The notes: generated by a model from the letters alone, not told the origin. Counted from the first letter of the stretch, positions 16,969 to 26,535 are shown. The stretch: DNA of 64,000 nucleotides from Paeniroseomonas aquatica (GCF_030409335.1 NZ_JAUFPN010000059.1:1-64000); one strand, 5' to 3'. Made by a program: numbers and translations.

Positions 16969-17511
16969 ATGATCATCCGTGATGCCGGGCCGCCGGATCT
17001 GCCGGCGATCACCGCCATCTACGCCCACCACGTCCTGCACGGCGCCGGCACCTTCGAGGAGGTGCCACCCGACCAGGCGATGATGGCCGAGCGCCTGGAG
17101 AAGGTGCAGGACAGCGGCTGGGCCTGGCTGGTGGCCGAGGCGGAGGGCGACGAGGGCCAGGGCATCGTCGGCTTCGCCTACTACACCCAGTTCCGCGACC
17201 GCTCCGCCTTCCGCTTCACCGCCGAGGACAGCATCTACGTCCGCGACAACGTGCGCGGGCAGGGGGTCGGCAAGGCGCTGGTGGCGGCGCTGCTGCAGCG
17301 TGCCACGGAGGCCGGCTTCCGCCAGATGTTCGCCCTCATCGGCGACAGCGACAACGTCGGCTCGATCGGCCTGCATCTCTCGCTCGGCTTCCGCCAGGCG
17401 GGGGTGCTGCGCTCGGCGGGGCTGAAGTTCGGCCGCTGGGTCGACCTCGTCTTCATGCAGCGCGGCATCGGCCTGGCCGACCGCGACGTGCCCGGCGATT
17501 CTGGCGAGTGA
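16969..17511 (+). CDS. GNAT acetyltransferase, phosphinothricin acetyltransferase-like
   Basis: The 180-residue protein opens with IIRDAGPPDLPAITAIYAHHV and contains the acetyl-CoA loop VRDNVRGQGVGKAL, the FALIGDSDNVGSIGLH segment and GFRQAGVLRSAGLKFGRW. Together these match the PAT/YncA group of GNAT enzymes that acetylate phosphinothricin, methionine sulfoximine or other small amines. The real substrate is unknown. A GAGGG binding site precedes ATG 16969. The stop is 1 bp from the convergent urtE stop, leaving no room for a separate terminator. Confidence 0.9.
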   Translation: MIIRDAGPPDLPAITAIYAHHVLHGAGTFEEVPPDQAMMAERLEKVQDSGWAWLVAEAEGDEGQGIVGFAYYTQFRDRSAFRFTAEDSIYVRDNVRGQGVGKALVAALLQRATEAGFRQMFALIGDSDNVGSIGLHLSLGFRQAGVLRSAGLKFGRWVDLVFMQRGIGLADRDVPGDSGE

Positions 17512-17512
17512 G

Positions 17513-18205
17513 CTAGACGGTCAGCAGCTTCCGCACCGCCTCGTCCTCGAGCTCCCCGACCGGGCCGCCAAGCGCCACCTCCCCGCGCACCATCACCGCG
17601 ATCCGGTCCGCCAGGTCGCGGGCGAATTCGTAGTATTGCTCCACCAGCACCACCGCCAGCGTCTTCTCCCGCGCCAGCAGGCGGATGATGCGGGCGATGT
17701 CCTTGATGACGTTGGGCTGGATGCCCTCGGTCGGCTCGTCCAATATCAGCAATCGCGGCCGCGCCGTCAGCGCCCGGCCGATCGCCAGCTGCTGCTGCTG
17801 CCCGCCCGAGAGGTCGCCGCCCCGCCGCGCCAGGAACTGCTTGAGGATGGGGAAGAGCACGAAGATCTCCTCCGGCACCCGGGCGCCGCGCGGCGCCGCT
17901 GCCAGCGCGGTCTCGAGGTTCTCCTGCACCGTCAGGAAGGGAAAGATCTCCCGCCCCTGCGGCACGTAGCCGATGCCGGCCCGTGCGCGTTCCGCCGGGG
18001 CCATGCGGGCGATGTCCTTGCCTTCCCACAGGATGCGGCCGGACTGCACCTTCTCCAGCCCGACGATCGCCCGCATGAGCGAGGATTTGCCGACGCCGTT
18101 CCGCCCGAGCACGCAGGTGATGCGCCCGGGGTCGGCCTCGAGCGAGACTCCGCGGAGGCAGCGCGAGGCGCCGTAGGACAGGTCGATGTTCTCTACCCGC
18201 AGCAT
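17513..18205 (-). CDS. urtE: Urea ABC transporter ATP-binding subunit UrtE
   Basis: UrtE (230 residues) is the LivF-like ATPase of the high-affinity urea importer. Walker A is GRNGVGKSS, the signature LSGGQQQQLAIGRAL has the multi-Gln form typical of UrtE, and Walker B is LLILDEPTEGIQPNV. The Q-loop lies in YVPQGREIFPF. It is the last gene of the operon urtABCDE and starts 3 bp after the urtD stop. It shares its 3' boundary with the convergent acetyltransferase gene. Confidence 0.95.
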   Translation of the reverse strand: MLRVENIDLSYGASRCLRGVSLEADPGRITCVLGRNGVGKSSLMRAIVGLEKVQSGRILWEGKDIARMAPAERARAGIGYVPQGREIFPFLTVQENLETALAAAPRGARVPEEIFVLFPILKQFLARRGGDLSGGQQQQLAIGRALTARPRLLILDEPTEGIQPNVIKDIARIIRLLAREKTLAVVLVEQYYEFARDLADRIAVMVRGEVALGGPVGELEDEAVRKLLTV

Positions 18206-18208
18206 GGT

Positions 18209-19000
18209 TCAGCGCCCCAGATAGACTTCGATGACCCGCGGGTCGTTCTGCACATGGTCGATGCTGCCCTCGGACAGCATCGACCCCTCGCAGAGCACCG
18301 TCACCTTGGAGCCCAGCGCCCGGACGAACTCCAGGTCGTGCTCGACGACGACGACGCTGCGGGCGCCGGCGATGCGGACCAGCAGCGCCGCGGTATGCTC
18401 GGTCTCCTGGTCGGTCATGCCCGCCACCGGCTCATCCACCAGCAGCAGCTCCGGGTCCTGCATCAGCAGCATGCCGATCTCCAGCCATTGCCGCTGGCCG
18501 TGGCTGAGCACCCCGGCGCGGTCATGCGCCCGCGCCGTCAGCCCGACCTCCGCCATCGTCGACTCGATCTTCTGGCGGGATGTCCGGTCGAGCACCCAGC
18601 GCAGGCAGGAAAACGGCCCGCGTGGCGCCTTCAGTGCCAGCTCGAGGTTCTCGAAGACGGTCAGCGCATCGAACATCGTCGGCTTCTGGAATTTCCGCCC
18701 GATGCCGAGGTTGGCGATGGTCGCCTCGTCCAGCCTGGTCAGGTCGTGGTCGTGGAAGCGCACCACCCCCGCGGTCGGCCGGGTCTTGCCGGTGATGACA
18801 TCCATCATGGTGGTCTTGCCCGCGCCGTTCGGGCCGATGATGGCGCGCAGCTCGCCCGCCTCGACGATGAGCGAGAGGTTGTTCAGCGCCCGGAAGCCGT
18901 CGAAGACGACCGAGACGCCGTCGAGGTAGAGCACCGCATCGGGCACGGCCTGGCCGCGGGGCGGGTGCGGCGCCCCGGCCGCGAGTTCGGTCGCGCTCAT
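18209..19000 (-). CDS. urtD: Urea ABC transporter ATP-binding subunit UrtD
   Basis: UrtD (263 residues from ATG 19000) is the LivG-like ATPase. Walker A is GPNGAGKTT, signature LSHGQRQWLEIGMLL and Walker B LLLVDEPVAGMTDQE; the H-loop is VVEHDLEFVR. The signature with H instead of the second G (LSHGQ) is characteristic of UrtD. An ATGA overlap with the urtC stop shows tight coupling. About 25 N-terminal residues precede the ATPase core and are Pro/Ala-rich. Confidence 0.95.
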   Translation of the reverse strand: MSATELAAGAPHPPRGQAVPDAVLYLDGVSVVFDGFRALNNLSLIVEAGELRAIIGPNGAGKTTMMDVITGKTRPTAGVVRFHDHDLTRLDEATIANLGIGRKFQKPTMFDALTVFENLELALKAPRGPFSCLRWVLDRTSRQKIESTMAEVGLTARAHDRAGVLSHGQRQWLEIGMLLMQDPELLLVDEPVAGMTDQETEHTAALLVRIAGARSVVVVEHDLEFVRALGSKVTVLCEGSMLSEGSIDHVQNDPRVIEVYLGR

Positions 19001-20091
19001 CTCCGCTCCTTCTGGAACAGGCCGATCAGGCCGCGCGGCAGGAACAGCGTCACCGCGACGAACAACCCGCCGAGGGCGAAGAGCCAGAGGTCCGGCGCCA
19101 CGGTGGTCAGCCAGGTCTTCAGCGCATTGACCGAGAAGGCGCCGAGCAGCGCCCCCACCAGCGTGCCCCGCCCGCCGACCGCCACCCAGATCACCGCCTC
19201 GATGCTGTTGCCCGGGCTGAACTCGCCGGGATTGATGATGCCGACCTGCGGCACATACAGCGCCCCGGCCAGCCCGGCGATCATGGCCGAGAGCACGAAG
19301 ACGAAGAGCTTGTGCTGCGTCACGTCGTAGCCGAGGAAGCGGGTCCGGCTCTCGGCGTCGCGGATCGCCACCAGCACCCGGCCGAGCTTCGACCGCGTCA
19401 CCCGGCCGCAGACCCAGAGCGAGCCCAGCAGCAGCAGGAGCGAGGCGTAGAACAGCGTGCTGCGGGCCGAGGGGGTGTTCAGCGGCATGCCCAGCAACTC
19501 CTTGAAGTCGGTGAAGCCGTTGTTGCCGCCGAAGCCCATGTCGTTGCGGAAGAAGGCCAGCATCAGCGCATAGGTCATGGCCTGGGTGATGATCGAGAGG
19601 TAGACGCCGGTGATCCGGCTGCGGAAGGCGAGGTAGCCGACCACCCCGGCCAGCAGCCCAGGCACCGCCATCGCCATCAGGATGGCGAAGGGAAAATGCT
19701 CGAAGCCCAGCCAGTACCAGGGCAATTCCCGGTAGCCGAGGAAGACCATGAAATCCGGCAGGGTCGGATGCCCATAGACCCCGCGCGGCCCGATCAGCCG
19801 CATGAGGTGCATCCCGATCGCGTAGCCGCCGAGCGCGAAGAAGGCGCCGTGCCCGAGCGAGAGGATGCCGGCATAGCCCCAGGCCAGATCGATCGCCAGG
19901 GCGAGGATGGCATAGGTGATCCACTTGCCGGTGATGCTGACGATGAAGTCCGAGACATGGAGCGCGCTGTCCGGCGGCAGCCGGTTCAGCACCGGCAGCA
20001 TGGCGAGGACCAGCATCGCGCCGATCAGCACCAGCCGCAGGGTCATGCGGCCGGCGCCGGCCGGGGCAGGGGCGGCGAGGGAGGCGCTCAT
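18997..20091 (-). CDS. urtC: Urea ABC transporter permease UrtC
   Basis: UrtC (364 residues) is the LivM-like inner-membrane permease. It has about nine to ten hydrophobic segments, a short basic/alanine N-terminus and the family motif AIDLAWGYAGILSLGHGAFF in TM3. The EAA-like cytoplasmic loop (LVAIRDAESRTRFLGYDV) precedes the last helices. ATG 20091 overlaps the urtB stop as ATGA, and its own stop overlaps the urtD start the same way. Confidence 0.95.
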   Translation of the reverse strand: MSASLAAPAPAGAGRMTLRLVLIGAMLVLAMLPVLNRLPPDSALHVSDFIVSITGKWITYAILALAIDLAWGYAGILSLGHGAFFALGGYAIGMHLMRLIGPRGVYGHPTLPDFMVFLGYRELPWYWLGFEHFPFAILMAMAVPGLLAGVVGYLAFRSRITGVYLSIITQAMTYALMLAFFRNDMGFGGNNGFTDFKELLGMPLNTPSARSTLFYASLLLLLGSLWVCGRVTRSKLGRVLVAIRDAESRTRFLGYDVTQHKLFVFVLSAMIAGLAGALYVPQVGIINPGEFSPGNSIEAVIWVAVGGRGTLVGALLGAFSVNALKTWLTTVAPDLWLFALGGLFVAVTLFLPRGLIGLFQKERR

Positions 20092-21656
20092 GATTCCGCG
20101 GCCCGTCCCTTGAGTGCGAACAATCCGCGCGGGCGGCGCTGGATGAACAGCATGATGGCCACCAGCACGAAGACCTTGGCGAGCACCGCGCCCGCGTAGG
20201 GCTCCAGCACCTTGTTGACGACGCCGAGGGTGAGCGCCCCCACCAGCGTCCCGGCCAGCGAGCCGACGCCGCCGAAGACCACCACCATGAAGCTGTCGAT
20301 GATGTAGCCGGTGCCGAGGTTGGGCGAGACATTGTCGATCTGGCTCAGCGCCACCCCCGCCATGCCGGCGATGCCCGACCCGAAGGCGAAGGTCAGCGCA
20401 TCGACGCGGCCGGTGCGGATGCCCATGGTCGCCGCGATGCGGCGGTTCTGCACCACCGCCCGCATCTCGAGGCCGAAGCGGGTGTAGCGGATGGCGGCGA
20501 TCACCAGCAGCAGCACGGCGATGCCGAAGACGATGATCCACATGCGGTTCTGCGTCACCGCGATGCCGCCCGGCAACATCATCGTGCCCTGCATCCAGGC
20601 CGGCGAGGTCACCTCCCGGTTCTGCGCCCCGAAGATGCTGCGGACCGCCTGCTGCAGGATCATGCCGACGCCGAAGGTCATCAGCAGCGTCTCGAGCGGC
20701 CGGCCGTACAGGTGCCGGATCAGCCCGCGCTCGAGGATCGCCCCCGCCGCCGCTGCCAGCAGGAAGGCCGCCGGCACCGCAAGGGGCAGGGACCAGGGCG
20801 CCAGCCAGGGAATGCCGCGGCAGGCCTCCTGCACCATGAAGGTCGCGTAGGCGCCGAGCATGACGAACTCGCCATGCGCCATGTTGATCACGCCCATGAC
20901 GCCGAAGGTGACGGCCAGCCCCAGCGCCGCCAGCAGCAGGACCGAGCCGAGGCTGAGCCCCTGGAACAGCGTCTCCGCCGCCCGGCGGATCGCCAGCGTC
21001 TGCTCGATGGCGGCGAGCGAGACATCGATCGCCGTCGCCATATCCGGATTGGCGATCCGCGCCTCGATCAGCAGCGCCCGCGCCTCGGTGGTGCCCGCCG
21101 AGCCCAGCCGGGCGATGGCGCTGCGCTTGCCCTCGGCCTCGGTGCCGACGAGCTGTGAGGCGGCGAGGGCGAGTTCCATCTGCTCGCGGATGCGCGGCAC
21201 CGTCTCCTTCGCCAGCGCCGCCTCCAGCAGCGGCACGTTGGCGGCGCTGCGGCTGCGGAACACGCCCTCGGCGGCGGCCAGCCGCTCGCCCGCATCAGGC
21301 GAGATGATCTGCAATTGCCCGAGCGCCCCGCGCAACGCCTGGCGCACCCGGTTGTTCAGCCGCACCGTCTCGGCGCCCGCCGCATCGGCCGGCTGCCCGG
21401 TCGCGGGGTCGACGAAGCCATCCCCCTGCGGGACGCGCAGCGCCCCCTCCGGCGTCTTCTGCAGGCGGCCCTCGGCCATGGCGCGCAGCACCGGCAGGGC
21501 GCGGGGATCCGCCGAGGCGCCCAACTGCTCCACCGCCGCCGCCGCCTCACTGAAGCCGCCGGCCAGTCCGGGCAGGGCGGTGGTGAATGCGTCCTGCGCC
21601 CGGGCCGGCAAGGCCAGCACCAGCAGCAGCAGGAGTCCTGCAATGAGTTTTTCCAT
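20088..21656 (-). CDS. urtB: Urea ABC transporter permease UrtB
   Basis: UrtB is the LivH-like permease but longer, as is normal for urea systems: 522 residues from ATG 21656. A signal peptide (KLIAGLLLLLVLALPARA) is followed by a soluble periplasmic HEAT-like region (about residues 20-230). The permease domain then starts at LGSVLLLAALGLAVTFGVMG, with NMAHGEFVMLGAY as the conserved TM loop. Two internal HEAT-like phrases (RALPVLRAMAEG and NVPLLEAALAKE) are visible. It follows urtA after 49 bp. Confidence 0.94.
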   Translation of the reverse strand: MEKLIAGLLLLLVLALPARAQDAFTTALPGLAGGFSEAAAAVEQLGASADPRALPVLRAMAEGRLQKTPEGALRVPQGDGFVDPATGQPADAAGAETVRLNNRVRQALRGALGQLQIISPDAGERLAAAEGVFRSRSAANVPLLEAALAKETVPRIREQMELALAASQLVGTEAEGKRSAIARLGSAGTTEARALLIEARIANPDMATAIDVSLAAIEQTLAIRRAAETLFQGLSLGSVLLLAALGLAVTFGVMGVINMAHGEFVMLGAYATFMVQEACRGIPWLAPWSLPLAVPAAFLLAAAAGAILERGLIRHLYGRPLETLLMTFGVGMILQQAVRSIFGAQNREVTSPAWMQGTMMLPGGIAVTQNRMWIIVFGIAVLLLVIAAIRYTRFGLEMRAVVQNRRIAATMGIRTGRVDALTFAFGSGIAGMAGVALSQIDNVSPNLGTGYIIDSFMVVVFGGVGSLAGTLVGALTLGVVNKVLEPYAGAVLAKVFVLVAIMLFIQRRPRGLFALKGRAAES

Positions 21657-21705
21657 AATGCCCTTCGGACCAGCGGCGCCGCGACCGCGGCGCCGCCCCA
21701 CATGC

Positions 21706-22950
21706 TTACCGACGGCGGTTGGCGTTCTCCGGAATGTACGTCGACCAATTCTCGGCCTTCACCGCATCCGGGGTCTTCCAGACCGTGGTGATCTGGCCAT
21801 CGGCCTGGATCTCGCCGATCAGCACCGGCTTCGAGAGGTGGTGGTTCGCCAGCATCTCCTCCTCGTAGCCGCAGGGCGCCATCAGCTTCTGCCCGATCAG
21901 CGCCGGGGTGACGGCGGCGACCGCGGTGGACTTGGCCTTCTCGGCGGCCTGCATCCACATCCGGAAGCCGGTGTAGGTGGCCTCCATCGGGTCATTGGTC
22001 ACCCGCTTCGGGTTCTTGATGTAGGACTGCCAGAGCGCCTTGAACTCCTCGTTCGGCTTCCCCGGCGTGGACATGAAGTAGTTCCAGGCAGCGAGGTGCC
22101 CGACCAGCGGCTTGGTGTCGATGCCGGCCAGCTCCTCCTCGCCCACGCTGAAGGCGACGCAGGGGATGTCCTCGGCCTTGATCCCCTGGTTGCCGAGCTC
22201 GCGGTAGAAGGGGACGTTGGCATCGCCGTTGATGGTGGAGACGATGGCGGTCTTCTTGCCCTCGCCGGCGAAGCGCTTTACCCGTGCCACGATGCCCTGC
22301 CAGTCGGAATGACCGAAGGGGGTGTATTCCTCCATGATGTCGGCATCGGCGATGCCCTTCGACTTCAGGAAGCCGCGCAGGATCCGGTTGGTGGTGCGGG
22401 GATAGACGTAGTCGGTGCCAAGGAGGGCGATGCGCTTGGCCTCGCCGCCGTCCTTCGACATCAGGTACTCAACCGCCGGGATCGCCTGCTGGTTCGGCGC
22501 GGCGCCGGTGTAGAAGATGTTCTTGCTCTCCTCCTCGCCCTCGTACTGGACGGGGTAGAAGAGCAACCCGTTCAGCTCCTCGAAGACCGGCAGCACCGAT
22601 TTGCGGGAGACCGAGGTCCAGCAGCCGAAGGTCACGTCCACCTTGTGGACGGCCAGCAGCTCCCGCGCCTTCTCGGCGAACAGCGGCCAGTTGGAGGCGG
22701 GGTCGACCACCACGGCTTCCAGCCGGCGGCCGAGCACGCCGCCCTTGCTGTTGGCGTATTCGACCATCATCAGCACGGTATCGCGCAGCGCCGTCTCGCT
22801 GATCGCCATGGTGCCCGAGAGCGAATGCAGCACGCCGACCTTGATCGGCGCCGATTGCGCGAAGGAGGGCTTGACATAGGGCAGGGCGAGGGCGGCGCCG
22901 AGGCCGCCGAGCGTCGCGCGCCGGGTGAAACGGGAGGCGTTCGAAATCAC
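21706..22950 (-). CDS. urtA: Urea ABC transporter substrate-binding protein UrtA
   Basis: UrtA (414 residues) is the periplasmic urea receptor. GTG 22950 follows a strong GGAAGG site. The N-terminus is a twin-arginine signal (FTRRATLGGLGAALALPYV). Mature sequence begins near APIKVGVLHSLSGTMAISET, and the family phrases DPASNWPLFAEKARELL, TFGCWTSVSRKSVLPVFEE and LLFYPVQYEGEEESKN follow. It heads the five-gene operon. In proteobacteria urt genes are usually under nitrogen control; no convincing NtrC or sigma54 site is visible here. Confidence 0.95.
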   Translation of the reverse strand: MISNASRFTRRATLGGLGAALALPYVKPSFAQSAPIKVGVLHSLSGTMAISETALRDTVLMMVEYANSKGGVLGRRLEAVVVDPASNWPLFAEKARELLAVHKVDVTFGCWTSVSRKSVLPVFEELNGLLFYPVQYEGEEESKNIFYTGAAPNQQAIPAVEYLMSKDGGEAKRIALLGTDYVYPRTTNRILRGFLKSKGIADADIMEEYTPFGHSDWQGIVARVKRFAGEGKKTAIVSTINGDANVPFYRELGNQGIKAEDIPCVAFSVGEEELAGIDTKPLVGHLAAWNYFMSTPGKPNEEFKALWQSYIKNPKRVTNDPMEATYTGFRMWMQAAEKAKSTAVAAVTPALIGQKLMAPCGYEEEMLANHHLSKPVLIGEIQADGQITTVWKTPDAVKAENWSTYIPENANRRR

Positions 22951-23106
22951 CGATTTTTCCTTCCTGTTGGCGGCAAGCAGCCGCGTCACCCTTGCCGGGC
23001 GTTCGGATGCGAAGCGGCGTTGCGAGATGCGTGCCAAACGGTTGCCGGCCTGCACCGCGCCGGCGCCGATTCTTTCCGCTCAAAAAACAGGCAGCCGTGC
23101 CAGGAA

Positions 23107-23125
23107 GCGACGCATGTTGCGTCGC
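23107..23125. other. Hairpin GCGACGCA-TGT-TGCGTCGC between urtA and the EamA gene
   Basis: An 8-bp perfect stem with a 3-base loop lies 27 bp after the stop of the EamA gene (read on -) and about 157 bp before the urtA start. It may end the upstream transcript or be an operator of urtA; no T-tract follows. Confidence 0.4.
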
Positions 23126-23151
23126 AGCGAAGCGGGCCGGGTCCGCCGCCC

Positions 23152-24087
23152 TTACCCCGGCCGCGCCGGCCGGTTCACCAGCCAGAGGCCCAGCGCCACC
23201 AGCGCCACCGCCGCGCCGAACAGGCTGCCCAGCCGGTCCCCCATCAGCAGCCAGCCCGCCAGCACGCCGAAGATCGGCGTCAGCACGCTGAAGGCGGCCA
23301 AGCGCGAGGCCGAGTGGCGCGAGACCAGCCAGAACCAGGCGGCGTAGCTGACCCCGGCGATGCCGATCCCCTGGTAGGCCAGCGCCCCCAGTACCAGCGG
23401 CGTCGGCACGATCCGCCAGGTCTCGCCCAGCGCCCAGGAGGCCAGCAGCAGCAGCGGCGCCGAGACGACAAGCTGGTAGAGCAGCACCGTCACCGGCGGC
23501 GAGGCCCGCAGCCGCGAGGCCTTCACCAGCACCGTCGTCGCCCCCCAGAGCGCCCCGCCCAGCAGGCACAGCAGGTCGCCGAGCAGCGCCGCATCCCCGG
23601 CCGGCGCCCGCAGCCCCTCGGCGAAGGCCAGCACCAGCCCGCCGAAGGCGACCAGCAGCCCGACCGCCTTGGCCCGGGTCAGCCGGTCGTCCGGGATCAG
23701 CCAATGCGCCCCCAGCGCCACGAAGAAGGGCGCGCCATAGAGGAAGACCACGGCGCGGGAGGCGGTGGTGAGGCCGACCCCGATGAAGAGGGCGACGAAC
23801 TCGAGGGTGAAGAGCAGCCCCGCCGCCACCCCGGGCAGCAGGCTGCCGTCCTGCCGCCAGGGGCCAAGCGCGGCGCCGATGCCGCCGCCCCGCCAGGCGC
23901 ACCAGCCGAACAGCACCGCGGTGGCGATGACCGACCGCAGCCCGGCCTGCAGCACCGGCGGGATGCCGGCATTGCCGAGCTTGATGGCGACCAGGTTCAG
24001 TCCCCAGACCAGGCAGAGCAGGAGCATGACGGCGACCGCCCGGGGCGGCAGGGCTCCGCCGGTCGTGGCGCGCGGTGACTCGGGCAT
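23152..24087 (-). CDS. DMT family transporter (EamA domains)
   Basis: A 311-residue membrane protein with ten hydrophobic segments arranged as two EamA halves. The first half opens with LLCLVWGLNLVAIKLGN and the second with LLCLLGGALWGATTVLVK, the usual duplicated W-G motif. These drug/metabolite transporters export amino acids, their derivatives or other small metabolites; the substrate cannot be predicted. It lies upstream of urtA on the same strand, but the 201-bp gap and hairpin suggest separate transcription. It is divergent from the peptide-binding protein gene at 24200. Confidence 0.9.
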   Translation of the reverse strand: MPESPRATTGGALPPRAVAVMLLLCLVWGLNLVAIKLGNAGIPPVLQAGLRSVIATAVLFGWCAWRGGGIGAALGPWRQDGSLLPGVAAGLLFTLEFVALFIGVGLTTASRAVVFLYGAPFFVALGAHWLIPDDRLTRAKAVGLLVAFGGLVLAFAEGLRAPAGDAALLGDLLCLLGGALWGATTVLVKASRLRASPPVTVLLYQLVVSAPLLLLASWALGETWRIVPTPLVLGALAYQGIGIAGVSYAAWFWLVSRHSASRLAAFSVLTPIFGVLAGWLLMGDRLGSLFGAAVALVALGLWLVNRPARPG

Positions 24088-24199
24088 GGCGCAGCCTGCG
24101 GGGCGCGGCGCGGCCCGTCCAGCCCGCCTGCCGCGCCGCGGCTTGCTGCCACCGGGGCGGCTGCCCTAGCCTCGCTCCGGGCAAGCGGGAGATGGGGGC

Positions 24200-25726
24200 A
24201 TGCTGCGACGGGATATGCTGCTAGCGGGCGCCGGCACGGCGGCGGGCCTCGCCCTCGGGCAGCAGGCGGCGGCGCAGAAGGCGCAGGACACGCTGCGGAT
24301 CGTCGACCGCTTCGCCCTGCCGAACATCGACCCCTACTACAACTCGCTCCGCACCGGCCTCGTGCAGGCGCACCAGGCCTGGGACACGCTGGTCCACCGC
24401 GACCCCGAGACCTTCGAGCTGAAGCCGCTGCTGGCCACCGAATGGCGCTGGGTCGACCCCAAGCAGCTCGAGTTCACCCTCCGCCGCGGCGTGAAGTTCC
24501 ACGACGGCAGCGCCTTCTCCGCCGATGACGTGGTCTATACGCTGAACCTCGCCAGCAACCCGGAAAGCCGGGTGGCGACGCCCAGCAACTTCTCCTGGAT
24601 CGCCAACGCCGAGAAGATCGACGACTTCAAGGTCCGGGTGAACCTGAAGCAGCCGACGCCCGCCGCGCTCGAATACTTCGCGCTCGTCATCCCGATCTAC
24701 CCCGCGGCCTATCGCCAGCGGGTCGGGCCGGAGGCCTATACCAAGGCCCCCGTCGGCTCCGGCCCGTACCGGATCACCAAATTCGAGCCCGGCGCCAGCG
24801 TCGAGTACGAGCGCTTCGAGGAGTACTGGGCCGGCAGCCCGAAGGGCCGCCCGGCGATCCGCCGCCTGCACGTCCGCTTCGTCCCCGACGCGACGACCGA
24901 GATGACGGAGCTGCTCTCGGGCCGCGCCGACTGGGTCTGGAACGTCAACCCCGACCAGTACGAGAACATCAACCGCCTGCCGATGGTCCAGGCGGTGCGC
25001 CAGGAATCGATGCGCATCGGCTACCTCTCGATCGACGCCGCCGGCCGCAGCGGGTCCGGCAACCCGCTGACCAACCTCAAGGTCCGCCAGGCGATCTGGC
25101 ATGCGATCGACCGCGAGACCATCGCCACCCGCCTCATCACCGGCGGCTCCCGCGTGCCCGCCGCGCCCTGCTACCCCTCGCAGTTCGGCTGCGACGCCGC
25201 GGCCGCGGTGCTGTACGACTACAATCCCGCCAAGGCGCGCGCGCTGCTGGCCGAGGCCGGCTTCGCCGCCGGCTTCGAGATGGAGCTGGTCAGCTACGTC
25301 ACCCCGCAATGGACCGCCTCGGTGCAGAGCTACCTCGGCGCCGTCGGCATCCGCGCCAAGGTGAACCAGATGCAGGTCGCCGCCGCGGTGCAGCGGGCCT
25401 GGGAGGGGCGCAACCCGTTGTACATGGGCAGCTGGGGCAGCTATTCGATCAACGACGTCTCCGCCGTGCTGCCGGTCATGTTCGGCGGCGGCTCGGAGGA
25501 CTACACCCGCGACCCGGAGCTGCAGAAGCTGATCCTCGAGGGCGGCGCCACCACCGACGAGGCCACCCGCAAGACCGCCTACAGCGCCGCCATCCGCCGC
25601 ATCACCGAGAACGCCTACTGGCTGCCGCTGCACACCTACGTCACCATCTACGGCTTCAGCCGGCAGCTCGACTTCAGGCCGTACCGGGACGAGCTCCCGC
25701 GGTTCTACCTGGCGAAATGGAAATAG
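24200..25726 (+). CDS. ABC transporter substrate-binding protein, family 5 (peptide/nickel type)
   Basis: The 508-residue protein has a Tat-like signal (LRRDMLLAGAGTAAGLALGQ) and SBP_bac_5 phrases: ATEWRWVDPKQLEFTLRRGVK, followed by FHDGSAFSADDVVYTLN, then GSGPYRITKFEPGASVEY and IWHAIDRETIA. It presents peptides or similar cargo to an inner-membrane permease. No permease follows; the nearest match is the opp/dpp-like set at 28.0-31.7 kb on the other strand, which lacks its own binding protein. Pairing the two is a reasonable inference. ATG 24200 has GGGAGATGGGG upstream. Confidence 0.9.
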   Translation: MLRRDMLLAGAGTAAGLALGQQAAAQKAQDTLRIVDRFALPNIDPYYNSLRTGLVQAHQAWDTLVHRDPETFELKPLLATEWRWVDPKQLEFTLRRGVKFHDGSAFSADDVVYTLNLASNPESRVATPSNFSWIANAEKIDDFKVRVNLKQPTPAALEYFALVIPIYPAAYRQRVGPEAYTKAPVGSGPYRITKFEPGASVEYERFEEYWAGSPKGRPAIRRLHVRFVPDATTEMTELLSGRADWVWNVNPDQYENINRLPMVQAVRQESMRIGYLSIDAAGRSGSGNPLTNLKVRQAIWHAIDRETIATRLITGGSRVPAAPCYPSQFGCDAAAAVLYDYNPAKARALLAEAGFAAGFEMELVSYVTPQWTASVQSYLGAVGIRAKVNQMQVAAAVQRAWEGRNPLYMGSWGSYSINDVSAVLPVMFGGGSEDYTRDPELQKLILEGGATTDEATRKTAYSAAIRRITENAYWLPLHTYVTIYGFSRQLDFRPYRDELPRFYLAKWK

Positions 25727-25731
25727 GCCGC

Positions 25732-26373
25732 ATGGCGCTGAAAGCCGCGATCATCCCGGTCACCCCCTTCGAGCAGAATTGCTCGCTGTTCTGGGACGAC
25801 GTCACCCTGCGCGGCGTGGTCATCGACCCCGGCGGCGAGGTGGAGCGCATCCTCACCGCCGTCGCCGAGCTCAAGCTCGGCATCGAGGCGATCCTGCTGA
25901 CCCATGGCCACATGGACCATGCCGGCGGCGCCGCCGAACTCAAGGCCGCGCTGCCCGACGCGCCGCCGATCATCGGCCCGGACCGGCGCGACGCCTTCCT
26001 GCTCGAGGGTCTCGAGGCCCAGGGCGCCAAATACGGCATCACCGCCCGCAACGTGACGCCCGACCGCTGGCTGGCCGAAGGCGATGCGGTCAGCATCGCC
26101 GGCGAGGAATTCGCCGTGCTGCACTGCCCCGGCCACACCCCGGGACACGTCGTCTTCGTCAGCGAGGCGCTGCGCCTGGCGGTGGTCGGCGACGTGGTCT
26201 TCCGCGGCTCGATCGGCCGCACCGACTTCCCCTATGGCGACCACGCGGCGCTGCTCGCGGCCATCCACGGCAAGCTGCTGCCGCTCGGCGACGACATCTC
26301 CTTCCTCTGCGGCCATGGGCCGGGTTCGACCCTGGGGCATGAGAGGCAGCGGAACCCCTTCCTGCAGGGCTGA
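25732..26373 (+). CDS. MBL-fold metallo-hydrolase (glyoxalase II-like)
   Basis: This 213-residue protein has the zinc motif THGHMDHAGG (H58, H60, D62, H63), then CPGHTPGHVVF and VVGDVVFRGSIGRTDFPYGD, and the terminal CGHGPGSTLGHER histidine. These define small YcbL/glyoxalase-II-type thioesterases acting on S-lactoylglutathione or related thioesters. ATG 25732 is 5 bp after the stop of the binding-protein gene; an in-frame ATG at 25717 would overlap it. Cytoplasmic, no signal. Coupling to the transport gene seems positional rather than functional. Confidence 0.88.
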   Translation: MALKAAIIPVTPFEQNCSLFWDDVTLRGVVIDPGGEVERILTAVAELKLGIEAILLTHGHMDHAGGAAELKAALPDAPPIIGPDRRDAFLLEGLEAQGAKYGITARNVTPDRWLAEGDAVSIAGEEFAVLHCPGHTPGHVVFVSEALRLAVVGDVVFRGSIGRTDFPYGDHAALLAAIHGKLLPLGDDISFLCGHGPGSTLGHERQRNPFLQG

Positions 26374-26535
26374 GGCCGGCGCGCGTAAACGCGCTGTAAC
26401 ATGACCGATCATGCGCGACCTTCGGCTCGGCCGGAGTTCAGTGAAATTCCCGCTGGTTGCGCATCCGTCCGGATTGCCTGTTCGTAACCCATGCGACGCG
26501 CCGCGAGGCGCGTCATATTGGGAGAGAGCATCAGC

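Noticed and set aside
23083-23108. A sigma54-like -24 element (CTGGCACG on the - strand) upstream of urtA
   Set aside because: At the correct spacing from GG the -12 dinucleotide is TG rather than GC, so the core sigma54 pattern fails. Nitrogen control of urt remains possible but is not shown here.
26374-26535. A signal-peptide-bearing N-terminal extension of the RTX protein
   Set aside because: The upstream in-frame start at 26491 adds only a short basic segment without a hydrophobic core and lacks a good binding site; ATG 26536 has a clear one.
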